This document shows positions 43,696-55,948 of a stretch of DNA of 64,000 nt, one piece after another (within the stretch, counting starts at the first letter, position 1; every line of letters begins with the position of its first letter). A program made the position numbers and the translations under genes. The notes under the pieces are model-generated. The model ran no database searches and was not told the DNA's origin. It saw nothing but the letters and a program-made list of their open reading frames with translations. This stretch comes from Ascarosepion bandense (Eukaryota > Mollusca > Cephalopoda > Sepiida > Sepiidae), in the NCBI GenBank assembly GCA_037127315.1, contig JBBBDQ010000231.1, positions 247,001 to 311,000 on the forward strand. Direction: 5' to 3'.

Positions 43696-44075
43696 ACTAC
43701 CGGCCATAATTATTAGGCAACCCCAGTGTATTAAAAATGATGTATTTTATACTATTTTTTAATATTTATTAACAAGGAAGTAATTGTAAATGAATAGAAT
43801 GGTTCTTTTGGTAATACTGCACATTAACATGTGCATTAAATGAAGTTTTAAATATTTATAATTACCTATATTCCAGTTTTATCAATGCAAGAATGAAAAA
43901 CATTTAGCGTGATTCGGATGAGTTCATCTTTGCTTCCTTGCCTTGAAAATTTTGCAAAGTAATATTAACAAAAAATCCATTTTATTTTCATTTAGAATTA
44001 TCCACTTAAAAATAGTATAAAACACATCATTCCTTTGAAAAAACTGGGGTAGCCTAATAATTATGGCCAGTAGTG
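43696..44075. mobile_element. MITE with 31-bp terminal inverted repeats (Tc1/mariner-like)
   Basis: The left end 'ctaccggccataattattag' and the right end match as inverted repeats over about 31 bp (43,697-43,727 and 44,043-44,073), with two differences. The ends lie in TA-containing sequence, the expected Tc1/mariner target. The 300-bp AT-rich interior encodes nothing. The terminal phrase GGCCATAATTATTAGGC resembles ends of Tc1-like DNA transposons. Confidence 0.85.
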
Positions 44076-44185
44076 TACGTGTACAATAGTAACAGACAAA
44101 AACAAAAATTCTTAATAAGAATTCTGTCGCTTAGGCTTTTTGCCTGAAGCCAGAGAGAAAGCTGGGCATTTAGGCGGAAACTATG

Positions 44186-44338
44186 GGCGTATGTAAAATA
44201 AAAACAGAAAAACGAATTGACAAAGATTCACAGGACACAATACTAGTGAACTAGTCAGGTCTACGGCTTCTGCAAAAGTGACCGAGCGTTTTACGTACCA
44301 CCCAATGAGCGCCGATCTTGTACGGTCATCTGATCGCC
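44186..44338. repeat. Unclassified direct repeat, copy 1
   Basis: About 155 bp closely match 46,093-46,247: 'aggacacaatactagtgaac', 'gcaaaagtgaccga' and 'gcgccgatcttgtacggt'. No coding sequence and no obvious pol III boxes on either strand. It is likely a SINE or DNA-transposon fragment. Confidence 0.65.
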
Positions 44339-44492
44339 AGCCAATAACTTTCGAGTATTGGAGCAAACATAAGCACGCAACACATACCCAACTGTTGCAT
44401 CACTTTTAAAACGCCAGCTGTAGATATTTTCTAGAAAAGATTCCGTGAATGCGTGAAGTCTCGAATGCTGAAACACTAATAGGTTGCGGCTC

Positions 44493-44493
44493 A

Positions 44494-44532
<39 letters not shown>

Positions 44533-44628
44533 ACAGTCGGTTCATTTTTATCTATCTATTTATCTATCTCAGTTTTTTCATTTATTTATATCTGACAGTC
44601 TGTCTATCTGTATACCAATGTTTCAAAG

Positions 44629-44681
<53 letters not shown>

Positions 44682-44790
44682 TGGCATCTCTCTATCTTTA
44701 TCTGTTAGTCGCAATCTAGCTGTCTATCGCTCTTTCTATTTATCTGTCTACTTGTTCTTATTTATGTCTCTATCAGTGGTACTCAAGCTT

Positions 44791-44853
<63 letters not shown>

Positions 44854-44862
44854 GTCTGTCTG
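44493..44862. repeat. CTAT / TA / CTAT microsatellite cluster
   Basis: (CTAT)n at 44,493-44,532, (TA)n at 44,631-44,678 and (CTAT)n with CTGT end at 44,791-44,862. The intervening sequence is also tetranucleotide-rich. Confidence 0.95.
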
Positions 44863-45058
44863 CCCTAAGAAGTAATTTATATTGTTTTGATTTGGAGATA
44901 TAAATTGGCTTAATGCGTGCAGTTAAGATCATAATTCTTACCGCTCACAAGGTGTAGCATTATAAAGCCGTACTACATTAAGTTGCATGCATTACTCCCA
45001 TTTCTGGAACTTTTGATTGATGACCCGTATCTCAATCTGCTTATTATCTACCTTTTAG

Positions 45059-45060
<2 letters not shown>

Positions 45061-45116
<56 letters not shown>
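45061..45116. repeat. (CT)n-(TA)n compound microsatellite
   Basis: A CT run is followed by a TA run. Confidence 0.95.
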
Positions 45117-45119
<3 letters not shown>

Positions 45120-45887
45120 TATGTCTAGGCTTCTATTCAATTCATCAGACTCTATTTCCAATAGTTGAAATTGTCCAACTCCTGTTAATGTTTTTTTCCT
45201 TGGATACTTTTGTTTATTTCTCTCCTTTCCCTCTATTCACGCCATTTCCTTTACACATCATGCACTGTCCCTTCCTCAGTTGCAGATACAAATGCGTACA
45301 TATTTTGCACATTTATTTGACTCATCCAAACAAGTGGAAATAAGTCAATTTGCATTTAAATGAAGTTAAATTCAAAGTGTTAATTATATCCGGACTGAAG
45401 CAATCCGTCATTATTTCATCTATTGTCAGTTACGAACCAAATGCAAGCGGCTGGCGAGATTGGAGGCTAATATAATCGATTCCTTCCATTTCATCGAAAA
45501 AGCAAGAGAAACAGAAATAGAAGATCATTTGATTTGCTAACAAGATCGCAGCTTAGAATAAAAATCGACATAAGTTCTATGATTAATTGTCTAAATCCAA
45601 GATTAGAGGGTTTTCTTTATTTCTTTTTCTGTGGATAATTGAAGATATTTTTTGTGGGAATGCAAGTCTCCAGGTTGGCTTCCATATTTATTTCTGAAAG
45701 AATTAATTTATACTCTTTTCATATAAGGTGCTGATAAATATTTCTTGGTCGGTACGGGCTGTTTCTAATATTTACCTATAGACGTAACTAAAAGCCCAAC
45801 TTTTCTTTGCATAGTGTGACAAGTATAAAGACAACCAATATTTAAATATAGACTCAAGTATAAATCTAACAAATCTTTACATATTTT

Positions 45888-46035
45888 TTCTAATTTCTCC
45901 CCAGGCAACGTGGAAATGCCACCATTACACATGGGGTTACAGGAAGTGAAATTGAGAGAGGAATGAGAAAAAGTCAAAAATGGCATTCAAGATTACACAA
46001 AATGGTGATTGACGTTGCATTTAAATTCTTTAAGA
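45888..46035 (-). mobile_element. LINE 3' end fragment, decayed
   Basis: On plus the segment 'tctccccaggcaacgtggaa', with 'atgccaccattacacatggg', matches the reverse of the LINE terminus (agtggcatttcc...ttgctcggggtga). Only the UTR and the last codons are left. Confidence 0.5.
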
Positions 46036-46092
46036 TGGTATTGATTTAAGTATAAACATAATCAAGGTTTACGCAGCGCTCAAGGCATCTAA

Positions 46093-46247
46093 GGGCGTTT
46101 GTAAAAATAAAAACAGAAAAGCGACTTGACACATATTCACAGGACACAATACTAGTGAACTATTCAGGTCTACAGCTTCCGCAAAAGTGACCGAACGTTT
46201 TACGTACCACCCAATGGGCGCCGATCTTGTACGGTTATCCGATCGTG
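46093..46247. repeat. Unclassified direct repeat, copy 2
   Basis: See 44,186-44,338. It has the same orientation, 1.9 kb apart. Confidence 0.65.
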
Positions 46248-46679
46248 ACTAATGCGAAACTGTTGCATCAAACATAAACACGTGTAATATATACTTACTG
46301 TTTCAATTACAAATACAACTAATGTTTGCCTGTTTGCTCAAGGATAAACATTGCCAATATTTACGTGTTTACACAAGTATAAATACGAACAATGATTATC
46401 TATAGTCTCAAGTATAAAAATGTCTAATGCTTACGTGTAGACTCAAGTATAAAAATTACGAATATTTAGGTATCAGTTGAATTATGAATACGCGTAATGC
46501 TTACCTATAGATTCAACTACAAAGATAACCATACTGAGCTTTGAGTTCAAGTACAAATTCTTTCAGTGTTTACATTTGGGTACAAATAAAAATACGAGAT
46601 ATTTTTACCTATAGGTTTACATGAAAACACAATCAATATTTACCTATTTTTTCAAGTATAGTAAAATATGATTTAAGCA

Positions 46680-46713
<34 letters not shown>

Positions 46714-49700
46714 GTAAAAGTCACGAAAAGAATCCAAATATGTATGTATTTACCCTTTTTCAGTTATATACAGGATGACGTTTCTATGACATAATATGTT
46801 CGATTGTCGAGTATCTATGTTATTATGAATTTGGCAGTCATGGAAAGTGCAATAGGTTAAAAATGGTTAGGTGTTTGTGATCCGGACAATGGAGGCAATG
46901 TATCCTATGGATGGCTAGATTCATAAAAGGAAAGATTTTTGATTGCAATGAGGAATTTGAGACAATAATAAAAAACGAATAAAACAGTGGAGAATAGAAA
47001 TAAACCGGAATACATTTAAATGGAAACAGTGAAAAGAAAAGACAGTTTTAGTGTTCCCGTCTAGAACGTGTTTAAAAAATGAATCAAAACAAACGGTAGA
47101 CTACATCCTCCAGTAGTCATGTAACAAAACCAGCCTTTGAGATTTGAAAAAGAAATCCTCAACCAGCGGTCGAGAGCGAGGGAAAATTTACTCACCTCAA
47201 AATCATTTTACTCGACCGACTTCATTTTCTTAATAGTCGCCTTACGTAAACATAGCGTGAATCGTTGACGAAAAACAAAAAATGAAATTTTAATTCAAAT
47301 ATACTGTTTTTTTGTTTTGTTTGTTTCTTGGCCATTAACTGGAGGTACCTAAATTCGTAGTTGCTTTCTTCTGTTTGACTACAACCTCCGTCTCATAGAT
47401 GAAAAAAAAATAACAAATCTGATTTACTCAACGGTTTTCTATAAAAAATACTTATTGTATATTTTGTATTACGATGCATGGTTGAAAGAAATATGCGTAT
47501 TTTTTCTTTCTTCAAATGTTCATTTTTAATTTTCGTAAGGGGGAGGAAAATATAGATATTGAGTCAAGGCTAATATTTATCCAAATGAGTTTCTAAAATT
47601 CTGTTAGCATCTTTAATCTGGACGACAGAGACATTTTGCGTCCACTCTGGAAGCGTTAATTAAACGAATGTTTACACTGACCGGGACGATAAAAGGGAAA
47701 CCAAAGAGTTCAATAATGTCATTGTAGGTCATTCTAAATAACTTGTGAATCTTCAATGGCATACTTTTGTGTTGTAAAAGGAATCAGATTTCCATTGCGA
47801 GATTTGTTGCGTAATACATAATTTTTTGAAAGCCATTGAATTTTAAACAGATCATAATAAACCAGTGAATAATTATAAAATGCTTCCTTTGCATGAATTT
47901 TATCTTGACTGCCATTTGCAATGCAAAAATGCGGTGGAAAATTACATTTGACTATCGCATGGTAAATATTATTGAGTGCAACGTGTATTTAAGGAGGCGT
48001 TTAAAGTAGCAGCCAGTGTGCTGGTAGGTAATGCTTTGAAAAATAATTACGGTCTAAAATTTACGGTGTTAGAGATCTTTTTTGTTTGTGTTTACTTTCA
48101 TCGGGAGTGACCCCGTTTTGAAGTCTCGTCTTGTGTTTTATTTACAAACCCGACCAGTTAGAAATTATCCAGAACAACAATAAGAAAACAGACACGAGGA
48201 AAACAGAAAAAATAACGAATACATGCAAATAAAGTCATCAAAAAGTGTAGAGGGTTTTTAGTTCTCAGTTTTTAACCTGTCTAAAAAGAAATAAAACCCA
48301 GATTTTAAATAAACAATAGTGCAAAATGTTTCGATGAAAACCAGAAAGCAAACGGATAGACAGTTCATTATCAGTAAAGTATAGTAATACCTTGAGATGC
48401 GAGCGTATTGATATACAAGTTTTCTTTTCAGATACGAGACGGATTTTGTCCGATTTTTGCCTTTAGATACAAGATCAATTTTGATACACAAACGTGTTTC
48501 AATTAAGCATAAAGCTTTGAGAGTATTTCCCCTCACAGTAAACGTCTTGCTCTGGAAGGTTCATTGTTGTGTTTGGATGTGTCTCTTACTTACCTGCCTT
48601 AACCCCCCTTGAATTAACGAGGGAGATGTTCCTGGCCAATTGTTTGGACTTCTCCCTCGTAGAGAGTTGTTTACCAAAACTAATTCACAAGAACATCCAC
48701 GTCTAACTCTCCTTGACTTCCGTGTAAAAGAGAGAAAATTCATGCGTCCGACCTTGTCAAACTCTTCTTGATTACATCGTAACCAGAGGGAAGAAAATGG
48801 ATATAAGGGGAGAGAATCAATATATGACGGGTGAATGATGAAATTTGTTTGGCTATGAAAAATAATGCGTCATCCGTGATTGCATCAGATTTTTATCGCA
48901 CCTTGACTCAACTGTCGATTAGTTATTTTACAGCCATTTACTGCGATGGATTTGACTCCAAGGAAGCGTATGAAAATTGTAACTCTGCACAAACACACTG
49001 GCAAGATATCACGCAATTGTTTGTGCCAGCCTTTCAAATGTCGTTTGTTCCATCAAAGCGAACATAAAAACTGCATCCATTAATTTGAAATTTAAAGGAA
49101 AATTCCCTCGGAAGAGAAAAACAATTCCAGAGACGACGTAGACATGATCAGGGAAAGTCTGAAAGGTCCTAGGAAGACATTATTTATTTTGTTTCAATAT
49201 TTTGCCTGAGGGTTTAATTATGAAAATTTATTTTCTTTCCATGGTATGAGGACGTATCATCTATTTATATTTTTTGCAATGATGATCACCCTGTACAAAG
49301 AGCAAGAGGCACCCGGGTTACAGGCCTCCAGAATAAAAACTGTCAATCTTTATTGAAATAAGTGGGGAAGACAAGGTTTAACCCTAAAACTTAAACGAGT
49401 TAACATTGCAATTTTTCTTTTAAAATATACACACGCAAACTTGACATTCACACTCGCAGCTATCTCGATCATTATGCCGACATTGAAAATTTAGGAAAGG
49501 AACATTACAAAAAGAATAATCTTTATGATGCTACGTTTCGTAGGGGGTCTAAGATATGACTTCAATAGCTGATGCTTTTGTTAAAAAAAGTAATGAAACA
49601 CAAAATGACGCCAAAAATATTTAATTTATTTATTATACTTCTTAAAATTAAAAACGTTAAAAAATAAATTATATCTCTAACGAATATAGTGTCGGATATT

Positions 49701-49806
49701 TACCCAGAGCCCAGAAAGACACAGAGACTCAGAGACACACAGGCAGGCACACACACATTTCTTTATGCGCGGACCCACAGCTATACGCACGCGTTTCAAT
49801 GCAAAT

Positions 49807-49815
<9 letters not shown>
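46714..49815. other. 3 kb without recognised features
   Basis: Sequence composition is less simple than elsewhere. I found no repeat family, RNA or protein motif. The longest open frames (for example 92 residues at 48,258-48,536, minus) show no familiar domain. This is one of the few places where an unrecognised host exon could lie. Confidence 0.5.
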
Positions 49816-49817
<2 letters not shown>

Positions 49818-49903
<86 letters not shown>

Positions 49904-49905
49904 CA
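49818..49905. repeat. (TA)n-(GA)n-(GACA)n compound microsatellite
   Basis: TA run, then GA, then GACA units. Confidence 0.96.
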
Positions 49906-50246
49906 GAGATCAAGAGACACACAGAGAGAGAAGAGAGAACGATAGCTATCTAAAATATTAAAATGATGTAGATATTGTCATACTGATATACATTGGTAGT
50001 GGACACATTTTGATAAGAGTATTTATTTACCACACCTGCTCACTAGAGGTGATGTGACACAATGTCGGGTTTAATGTGAAGAACCAGAGTGCGTATATCT
50101 GGGACAGTTTGCCAAACATTTCCTAGACACAGCAACCGTCGGTTGTGCAGGCATTTGTATGAAAATCGTCCACTGGTCTCTAGCGCAATGCGTGGGTGTA
50201 CAGCCGCAGGTATCCTTTCACTTTGAGCTATCTTCTACCCATGCAT

Positions 50247-50955
50247 AGAAGTACAACTGCGTTGCACTGTGCCCAAAGAGAGACAACTGAGTTGTCCTCT
50301 GCCAAAAGGTCGATATAAAATGGTACCCAAAGAAAGATACACAGCTGAGTTGCACTGAACTCAAAGAGAGACACACAACTGAGTTGCAATCTACCCATTG
50401 AGAGAGACAGACAACTGAGTTGCACTGTGCCCATAGACAGAGAAATAACTGACTGGTCAGTTAGTCACTTAGGTGCCATACGTGATAAACGCTTGGGTGA
50501 TCACGTCTCGAAAGAGACTTGACTGAGTTGGCAGAAGATTATCCCGGAGTAGGTTGCCATTGCATTATGCGGTAGACTGGTTGCCAACCAAGGCTACAGA
50601 ACCCAATCTGTCCTGTTATTTGACCCATAACTTGAAGGAAGAGACGGATTAATACTTTTCCCAAGGGTATTTGAACGTATATGATTGCAAGGATTTCTCG
50701 TTCCGAGTCGATATCTACTGGACCACAACGCACATCCTGAGTGGTACTGAGCCCAAACAGAGAGAAACAACTAAGTTGCACTGAGCCAAAAGTCAGTGAC
50801 ACAATTTTGTTGCACTGTGCCTAAAGACAGAGAAAAAACTGGGTTGCATTTGCCACAAAACGAAGACACAACTGAGTTCTCCTCTGCAGAGACACAGTGG
50901 AGTTGCACTCTGCCCCAAAACAAAGAATCAACTGAGAGACAATTACACTACCCAG
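50247..50955. repeat. ~34-bp minisatellite split by a SINE
   Basis: Units such as 'aactgagttgcactgtgccc' plus 'aaagagagacac' repeat at 50,247-50,450 and 50,740-50,955. There are about six units on each side, with a SINE between. Unit length varies from 26 to 58 bp. Confidence 0.85.
50458..50736 (-). mobile_element. tRNA-derived SINE, 300-bp family, in minisatellite
   Basis: Minus strand, with an internal loss of the B-box region ('gattgcaaggatttctcg' joins body to head). Candidate 9-bp target duplication ctga(c/g)tggt with one mismatch at 50,449-50,457 and 50,737-50,745. Confidence 0.88.
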
Positions 50956-51534
50956 CGTGTGACAATTAATTATGTCTTAGTTTAGAGAAATATATCTTAT
51001 AAGAGTAGATTCAAAGAGAAACTAAGAAAGGAGATGTTTACATGTGAACAGGATCGACTAATGAGGTGTAAGCAGAGTGACATAGACCAAAATGAATGAA
51101 AAAGATTTTTATTTCCACTGATATTTTTGGATTCATGTACCTGCATGTGACATCATTAATTTGCTACAACTTGTCAAATCGTTGCTTTTTTTTCATATCT
51201 AATATTAATTTATAAACAACCTGCAAATTGGTTTTTAAAGTTAATGATGTGGAACTCACAGGAATTGTCAACGAACGTGTAGCACAAAACTGGTTCTGAC
51301 CTGACAAACCTGCCAAAATAAACCTGGCAGAGGCTCTTGAAATAGACCTCTAGCCAGTTGCTAATTGGGGCCAAAATAACTCGTAAATTTTAACGCCTTC
51401 AATACAAAATACTTATACTTAATCACCACAAAGAACATTTTTGGCCTGCCATCAGCGTGGTTGATGCTAGACTACAGGAGAGGGACACTCTACGCCTTCT
51501 TGGCCTCACGTTTCTACTGAATTGAAGTGTCGTG

Positions 51535-52480
51535 AATGCATTGAATCAATGGCTGCATCTCCTTTAAAAAACATTTGGGTCACTGTATCATGCCAAAAAT
51601 CTTTTCTCATCAGAATCCATCTTGCACATTTAAAAATCAACCATTCGTCTATGCACTGAATATTGTTGCCATATCTGGTCTGGTGCTTCTGCTGTACATT
51701 TTGAATTTCTTGACAAAATCTAAAGTATTATTTGCAATCTAGTCGATCCTGACCAGGCATCTCGACTTCAGTCACCTTCCCACACACGTGAGGTGTATTC
51801 CCTTGGTATTTAATTCAAATATTTTTATAGCAATTACTCTAACGAACATTTACCACGACTATAAGAATTCAGTCGCGATACTAAATTGGCGTCTAGGTCC
51901 CACCATTTTACTGTTGAAATAGCTAAAGGAAACCACTACTTCTACTCCGATGGTTTGTTTTCTTGTACTTCTCACCTGTGGAATTTCATTCCGTTTCCTT
52001 GCTTCCCTGCTAATTACAATCTTCGAAAATTTTAATGCAGCATCAAACACCATCTTCTCTCATTGAATCCTGTTTTTCATTTGTTCGTTGCTTAATATTT
52101 TCCTTGTCTTCTGCAAATGGACGTGCGTTGTGCTGCAGTGGATATCGACTCGAAAACAGAGATCGTGGTGCTCTGTTCGAATTCCAGTTGAATTCCTTGC
52201 ATTCAGATAGGTGCAAATACCATTGGGAAAGGTATTAATCCGTCTCTACCTTCCACTTATGGGTTAAATAATAGGACAGATTAGGTTTTATAGCCTTGGC
52301 TGGCAACCAGTCTACCGCAGAAAGCAATGGCAACCCACTGCGGGATAATCTTTTGCCCAGTCAGTCATGTCTCGTTCGAGACATGATCGCCCAAAGCGTG
52401 TAGCATGTATGGCACTTAACGGACTGACTTCTGCAAATTTATATAGTTCCCGCCTTTTCAAGCGTGAAATAATTATAAAA
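51535..52480 (+). pseudogene. LINE 3' end, jockey/CR1-like, split by SINE
   Basis: Plus-strand traces of the C-terminal domain: 'ESMAASPLKNIWVTVS' region, 'SSESILHI', 'CLCTEYCCHIWSGASAV', 'DPDQASRLQSPSHTREV' and 'SCFPANYNL', with stops. The UTR resumes after the SINE as 'tatatagttcccgcc' and a decayed terminus. Confidence 0.75.
52119..52427 (+). mobile_element. tRNA-derived SINE, 300-bp family, nested in LINE UTR
   Basis: A full copy is flanked by an 11-bp duplication, cttctgcaaat, at 52,108-52,118 and 52,428-52,438. This orders the events: LINE first, SINE later. Confidence 0.93.
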
Positions 52481-52964
52481 ATTGAAAAGGAAACAAAAAG
52501 AAAGAAGTTTCAGTTACTAAATTTGAAGAAAAATGGAGTTCAGGGAGACCGTCGGTTATAAAAGATTAGGCCTTATTTCGTTGTCGTCAATAATTGGTCA
52601 TTTACAAACCAGTCAACACCTCTGCGTAAATTAGGCCTGGTAAAAGTTTATTATGAACTGACCAATAAACCTGTAAACATTTGCTGGAAAATCTACAATT
52701 TGTCCGTTTCTAGTGTTGAATTCAGACTGGGGATCAAAAATCTATTTCCGTAATCCAAATAATTGTAATCCGTGGCTTCCTTCCAGACAGGTGTCAGAAC
52801 CTGTTGTCAAAGATGGCAGCTTGACCCTAAGTTTATTTTATGCGTTTCGTGGAATTTTCAAGGGATTTTACTTTAAAAGCTTTTCTTAGATGATCTTGCA
52901 GTAATAACTGATCTTTATACTCAACAACTGCAGCAAATATATGATGCTTTGAAAACCCGCTATC

Positions 52965-53185
52965 CGATAGTATTTGTCTATATTTCTGAGATGAGGTAGT
53001 ATTTACAGTATTTACATTATTCGGACTATTTTCCTCTTCTTTGTTGCCATTTGTACGACGTTTCGGTCTTTGTATGTTCCGGCCTTCTTCAGTTGCTAGG
53101 GATTTCGAACCGAATCCTTTACTACAATCACTGGGGTATATGAACTCTATTTCTTTGCGTAAAGCCTCGATTAAAATCATGAGGT
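52965..53185 (-). repeat. PLE-end-like dispersed repeat (copy 2)
   Basis: Homologous to 23.64-23.89 kb. The minus strand has CUGAAGA...CGAAA followed by ACG-U-CGU and GUA. The core and a mini stem III are intact, but the sequences on each side do not form stem I. Confidence 0.5.
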
Positions 53186-53228
53186 ATGCAAGTAACTTGC
53201 AGGCTTAGTGGGAGATAACTCATAACTA

Positions 53229-53229
<1 letters not shown>

Positions 53230-53288
<59 letters not shown>

Positions 53289-53353
53289 AAAATGATCAAA
53301 CTGAGATAGATAGATAGATAGATAGATAGATAAAAAATGATCAAACTGAGATG

Positions 53354-53404
<51 letters not shown>

Positions 53405-53417
53405 AATTATCAAACTG

Positions 53418-53460
<43 letters not shown>

Positions 53461-53490
53461 AAGAAATTATCAAACTGAGATAGATAGATG

Positions 53491-53552
<62 letters not shown>

Positions 53553-53569
53553 AAGAAATTATCAAACTG

Positions 53570-53626
<57 letters not shown>

Positions 53627-53721
53627 CGAACAAAATGAGATAGATAGATAGGTAGATAGATAGATAGAAATTATGAAACTGAGATAGATAGATAGATAGA
53701 TAGAAAGAAATTATCAAACTG

Positions 53722-53762
<41 letters not shown>

Positions 53763-53829
53763 CGAACAAAATGAGATAGATAGATAGATAGATAGATACA
53801 TACATACATACATACATACAAACAAAATG

Positions 53830-53898
<69 letters not shown>
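53230..53898. repeat. Compound GATA array with a punctuating spacer
   Basis: Blocks of GATA units (5-20 each) alternate with spacers 'gaaagaaattatcaaactga', or the variants aaaaatgatcaaactgag and cgaacaaaatgaga. The spacer before each block points to a higher-order repeat, not a simple tract. The frames rich in Leu-Ser-Ile-Tyr are artefacts. Confidence 0.95.
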
Positions 53899-53899
<1 letters not shown>

Positions 53900-54574
53900 A
53901 GAAATGTAAAAACTAGGACAATTCTGAAGTAATCGAGAGTGGGATTGAATGATTCAGGTATAAACGAAGAAGAAATAATGCAACCCACGCTGCTTTTCTC
54001 TGCTGCATCTGTGGAAGTTTTTTGTTTTTAACTGATTTCCTCTCAATATGTCATGTAATAATGTCGTTCCACATTTGTAAAAAAAAAGAAATATTTTATT
54101 TCATTATCGAATTTTTCCAACAACTTGTTCAGCACAAATCAAAATCACTCCGCACCAAAAACAAAAATTCAAGAAATAAAATTAAAAATACAAAACAAAA
54201 ATCTTATCTTCCGCAACCCAACGGTTTGACTTCTGAATGTTTTATGATATGAAATAAGAAGTAGAGTAAAAAAGAAAGAAATGAAACGTACTTCTAGAAA
54301 TTTAACACGATACGCTAATGAAGTATCGGTTATTTGTGAGTGAGTTCAAATTGCGGCTGCCTCTATGAGATTCATTTTCGATAATTGGTTGGAAAAGTTG
54401 AGAATAAATCTTCTTTACACTAAGTTTAAAGATGAGACTCTAAGCCTTTGCTGGCATCTGGCATCGGAGAAAAACAACTGAATTCAAAATAGAAAACTTC
54501 CCCAATATATCTTTAGAGTTTTTGACAACTGAAAAGTAATAAATGAAAGAGACTGGTATATTTGTGGGGCCCTG
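53899..54574. other. Stretch without recognised features
   Basis: AT-rich sequence; nothing recognised. Confidence 0.5.
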
Positions 54575-54970
54575 GGTATGACAGTAAACTGCATCCGGCA
54601 GCAAGGCCTATGAGTGGGAGATTGTGAGGAGCATGGAACGACCACTTAATTACTGTTGTTCCCAGGTCCACCCAAACCCAGAGTGTTTGCACCTGCTAGA
54701 ATCCTAGCCATTGGCAAATATGAAAGTATAAAAACAGACTTTTATAGAAATATATACATAAAAATATATATAATAAAATATAAACGTTTTTTATGGAAAA
54801 ATATTTCCAAGAGTACATTTTGAAGGAAAAATATTACTATAACATATTTATGAAGATAAAAGTATTGCCATAATACATTTTTGTAGGAAGAAATTATTGC
54901 CAGTAATATATTTTTGAATACAAAGCTAGAAGACATTTTCAATTTTAAAAAAATCACCAAATCTGACTAA
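54575..54970 (-). repeat. Dispersed minisatellite-bearing repeat
   Basis: The minus strand matches 62,060-62,462 along its length: a minisatellite of ~30-bp units, then 'tactttcat', then the end segment 'cctgggaacaacagtaatta'. The end segment also occurs at 32.9 kb. No protein. Confidence 0.7.
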
Positions 54971-54984
54971 TTCAACCTTCTCGA

Positions 54985-55560
54985 TATCTTCTTCTTCTTC
55001 CATGTGCCTTGCCCTTTCGGGGCGTAGGCGATCATGGCCTTCCACTTTTCCCTATCCCTGGTGGCTCTGAGCACGCCTTCTCCTGTTACACCATCCTCGT
55101 TCCGTCATCGACCTGACTAGGTCCTTCAAATATGTTATCCGTTGCTTTCTCCTGTTTCTTTTTGTTTCCATCATTTCCAAGACCTCATCATTGCTCACAT
55201 GCTCGATCCATGATATTCGCAGCATCCTCCTGTAGAACCACATTTCAGTTGCTTCAAGTTTTTCCTTCATCTTTGATGGTATTGTCCAGCATTCACTGCC
55301 ATATTGAAGGACGGACATCACGTAGCAATCCAGTACTGTTTTCCTATTTTCTAGCGAAATTGTCGTGTTTCTTAATACTTTACTCAACTTCTGGAATGCT
55401 TCCTTCGCCATGCCAATTCGCCTTCGGATCTCTGTGTCGCACTTTCCGTTTTCCGTTATAACGCTTCCCAGGTATTTAAATTTTTGTACCTGCTTGAATC
55501 TGGTATCCCCGACCTGTATTTTGCATTTTGGGCTGCCCTTTTTACTTATGACCATGCATT
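54985..55560 (-). pseudogene. LINE C-terminal region with internal deletion
   Basis: An open minus-strand frame of 167 residues (55,555-55,052) has 'FKQVQKFKYLGSVITENGKC', 'GMAKEAFQKLSKVLRN', 'VLQYGSECWTIPSKMKEKLE', 'MWFYRRMLRISWIEHVSNDE', then 'KRNRRKQRITYLKDL'. The 'KRQLKFLGHV' segment present in sister copies (35.6 kb) is cleanly missing between KRN and RRKQR, in frame. The end lies at an AAGAAGAAGA tail. This part follows the RT palm in the source LINE, and no catalytic residues remain. Confidence 0.82.
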
Positions 55561-55667
55561 AAGTTTGAAAATAAAATAAAAAAATTAAAACCCTACCTTT
55601 TTTGGCATTAAATATCGCACAGAGGTTGATATGCCGTTAATCAAAGTTCAGACTCAAAAATATGCGA

Positions 55668-55948
55668 ATGTGTGTTGTGGTTCGGTGGATATCCGCTCGG
55701 AACGAGAAATCGGAGAGCTGAGTTCGATTTCCAGTTGAATTTGCTTACACGCAAATGTCTTTAAGAAATGTATTAATCCATCTTTTCCTTCCAGCTTTGG
55801 GTTAAATAATAGAACAGATTTGGCTCTTTAGCTTTGGTCAGCAACCAGTTTACTGCAGAAAGTAATGGAAACCTTATGCCCAGTCAGTCATGCCTTATTC
55901 GAGAGATGGTTGCCCAAGCGTATATCACATATGGCAGTTAACTGATTG
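55668..55948 (+). mobile_element. tRNA-derived SINE, 300-bp family
   Basis: The head 'gtgtgttgtggttcggtgg', B-box 'gagttcgatttcc' (close to consensus), a body missing about 20 bp, and end 'tatggcagttaactgattga'. Confidence 0.87.

Larger units (their letters stand above)
45765..46680. repeat. ~35-bp minisatellite interrupted by two insertions
   Basis: Units of about 35 bp ('tacctatagactcaagtata', 'aatacgaacaat') run at 45,765-45,885, 46,037-46,076 and 46,290-46,680. A LINE tail (45,888-46,035) and the unclassified repeat (46,093-46,247) sit between blocks. This reads as one array broken by later insertions. Confidence 0.65.

Noticed and set aside
48258..48536. 92-residue minus-strand frame as a host gene.
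   Set aside because: No motif recognised and AT-rich codon content. It is kept only as a remark in the featureless 46.7-49.8 kb stretch.
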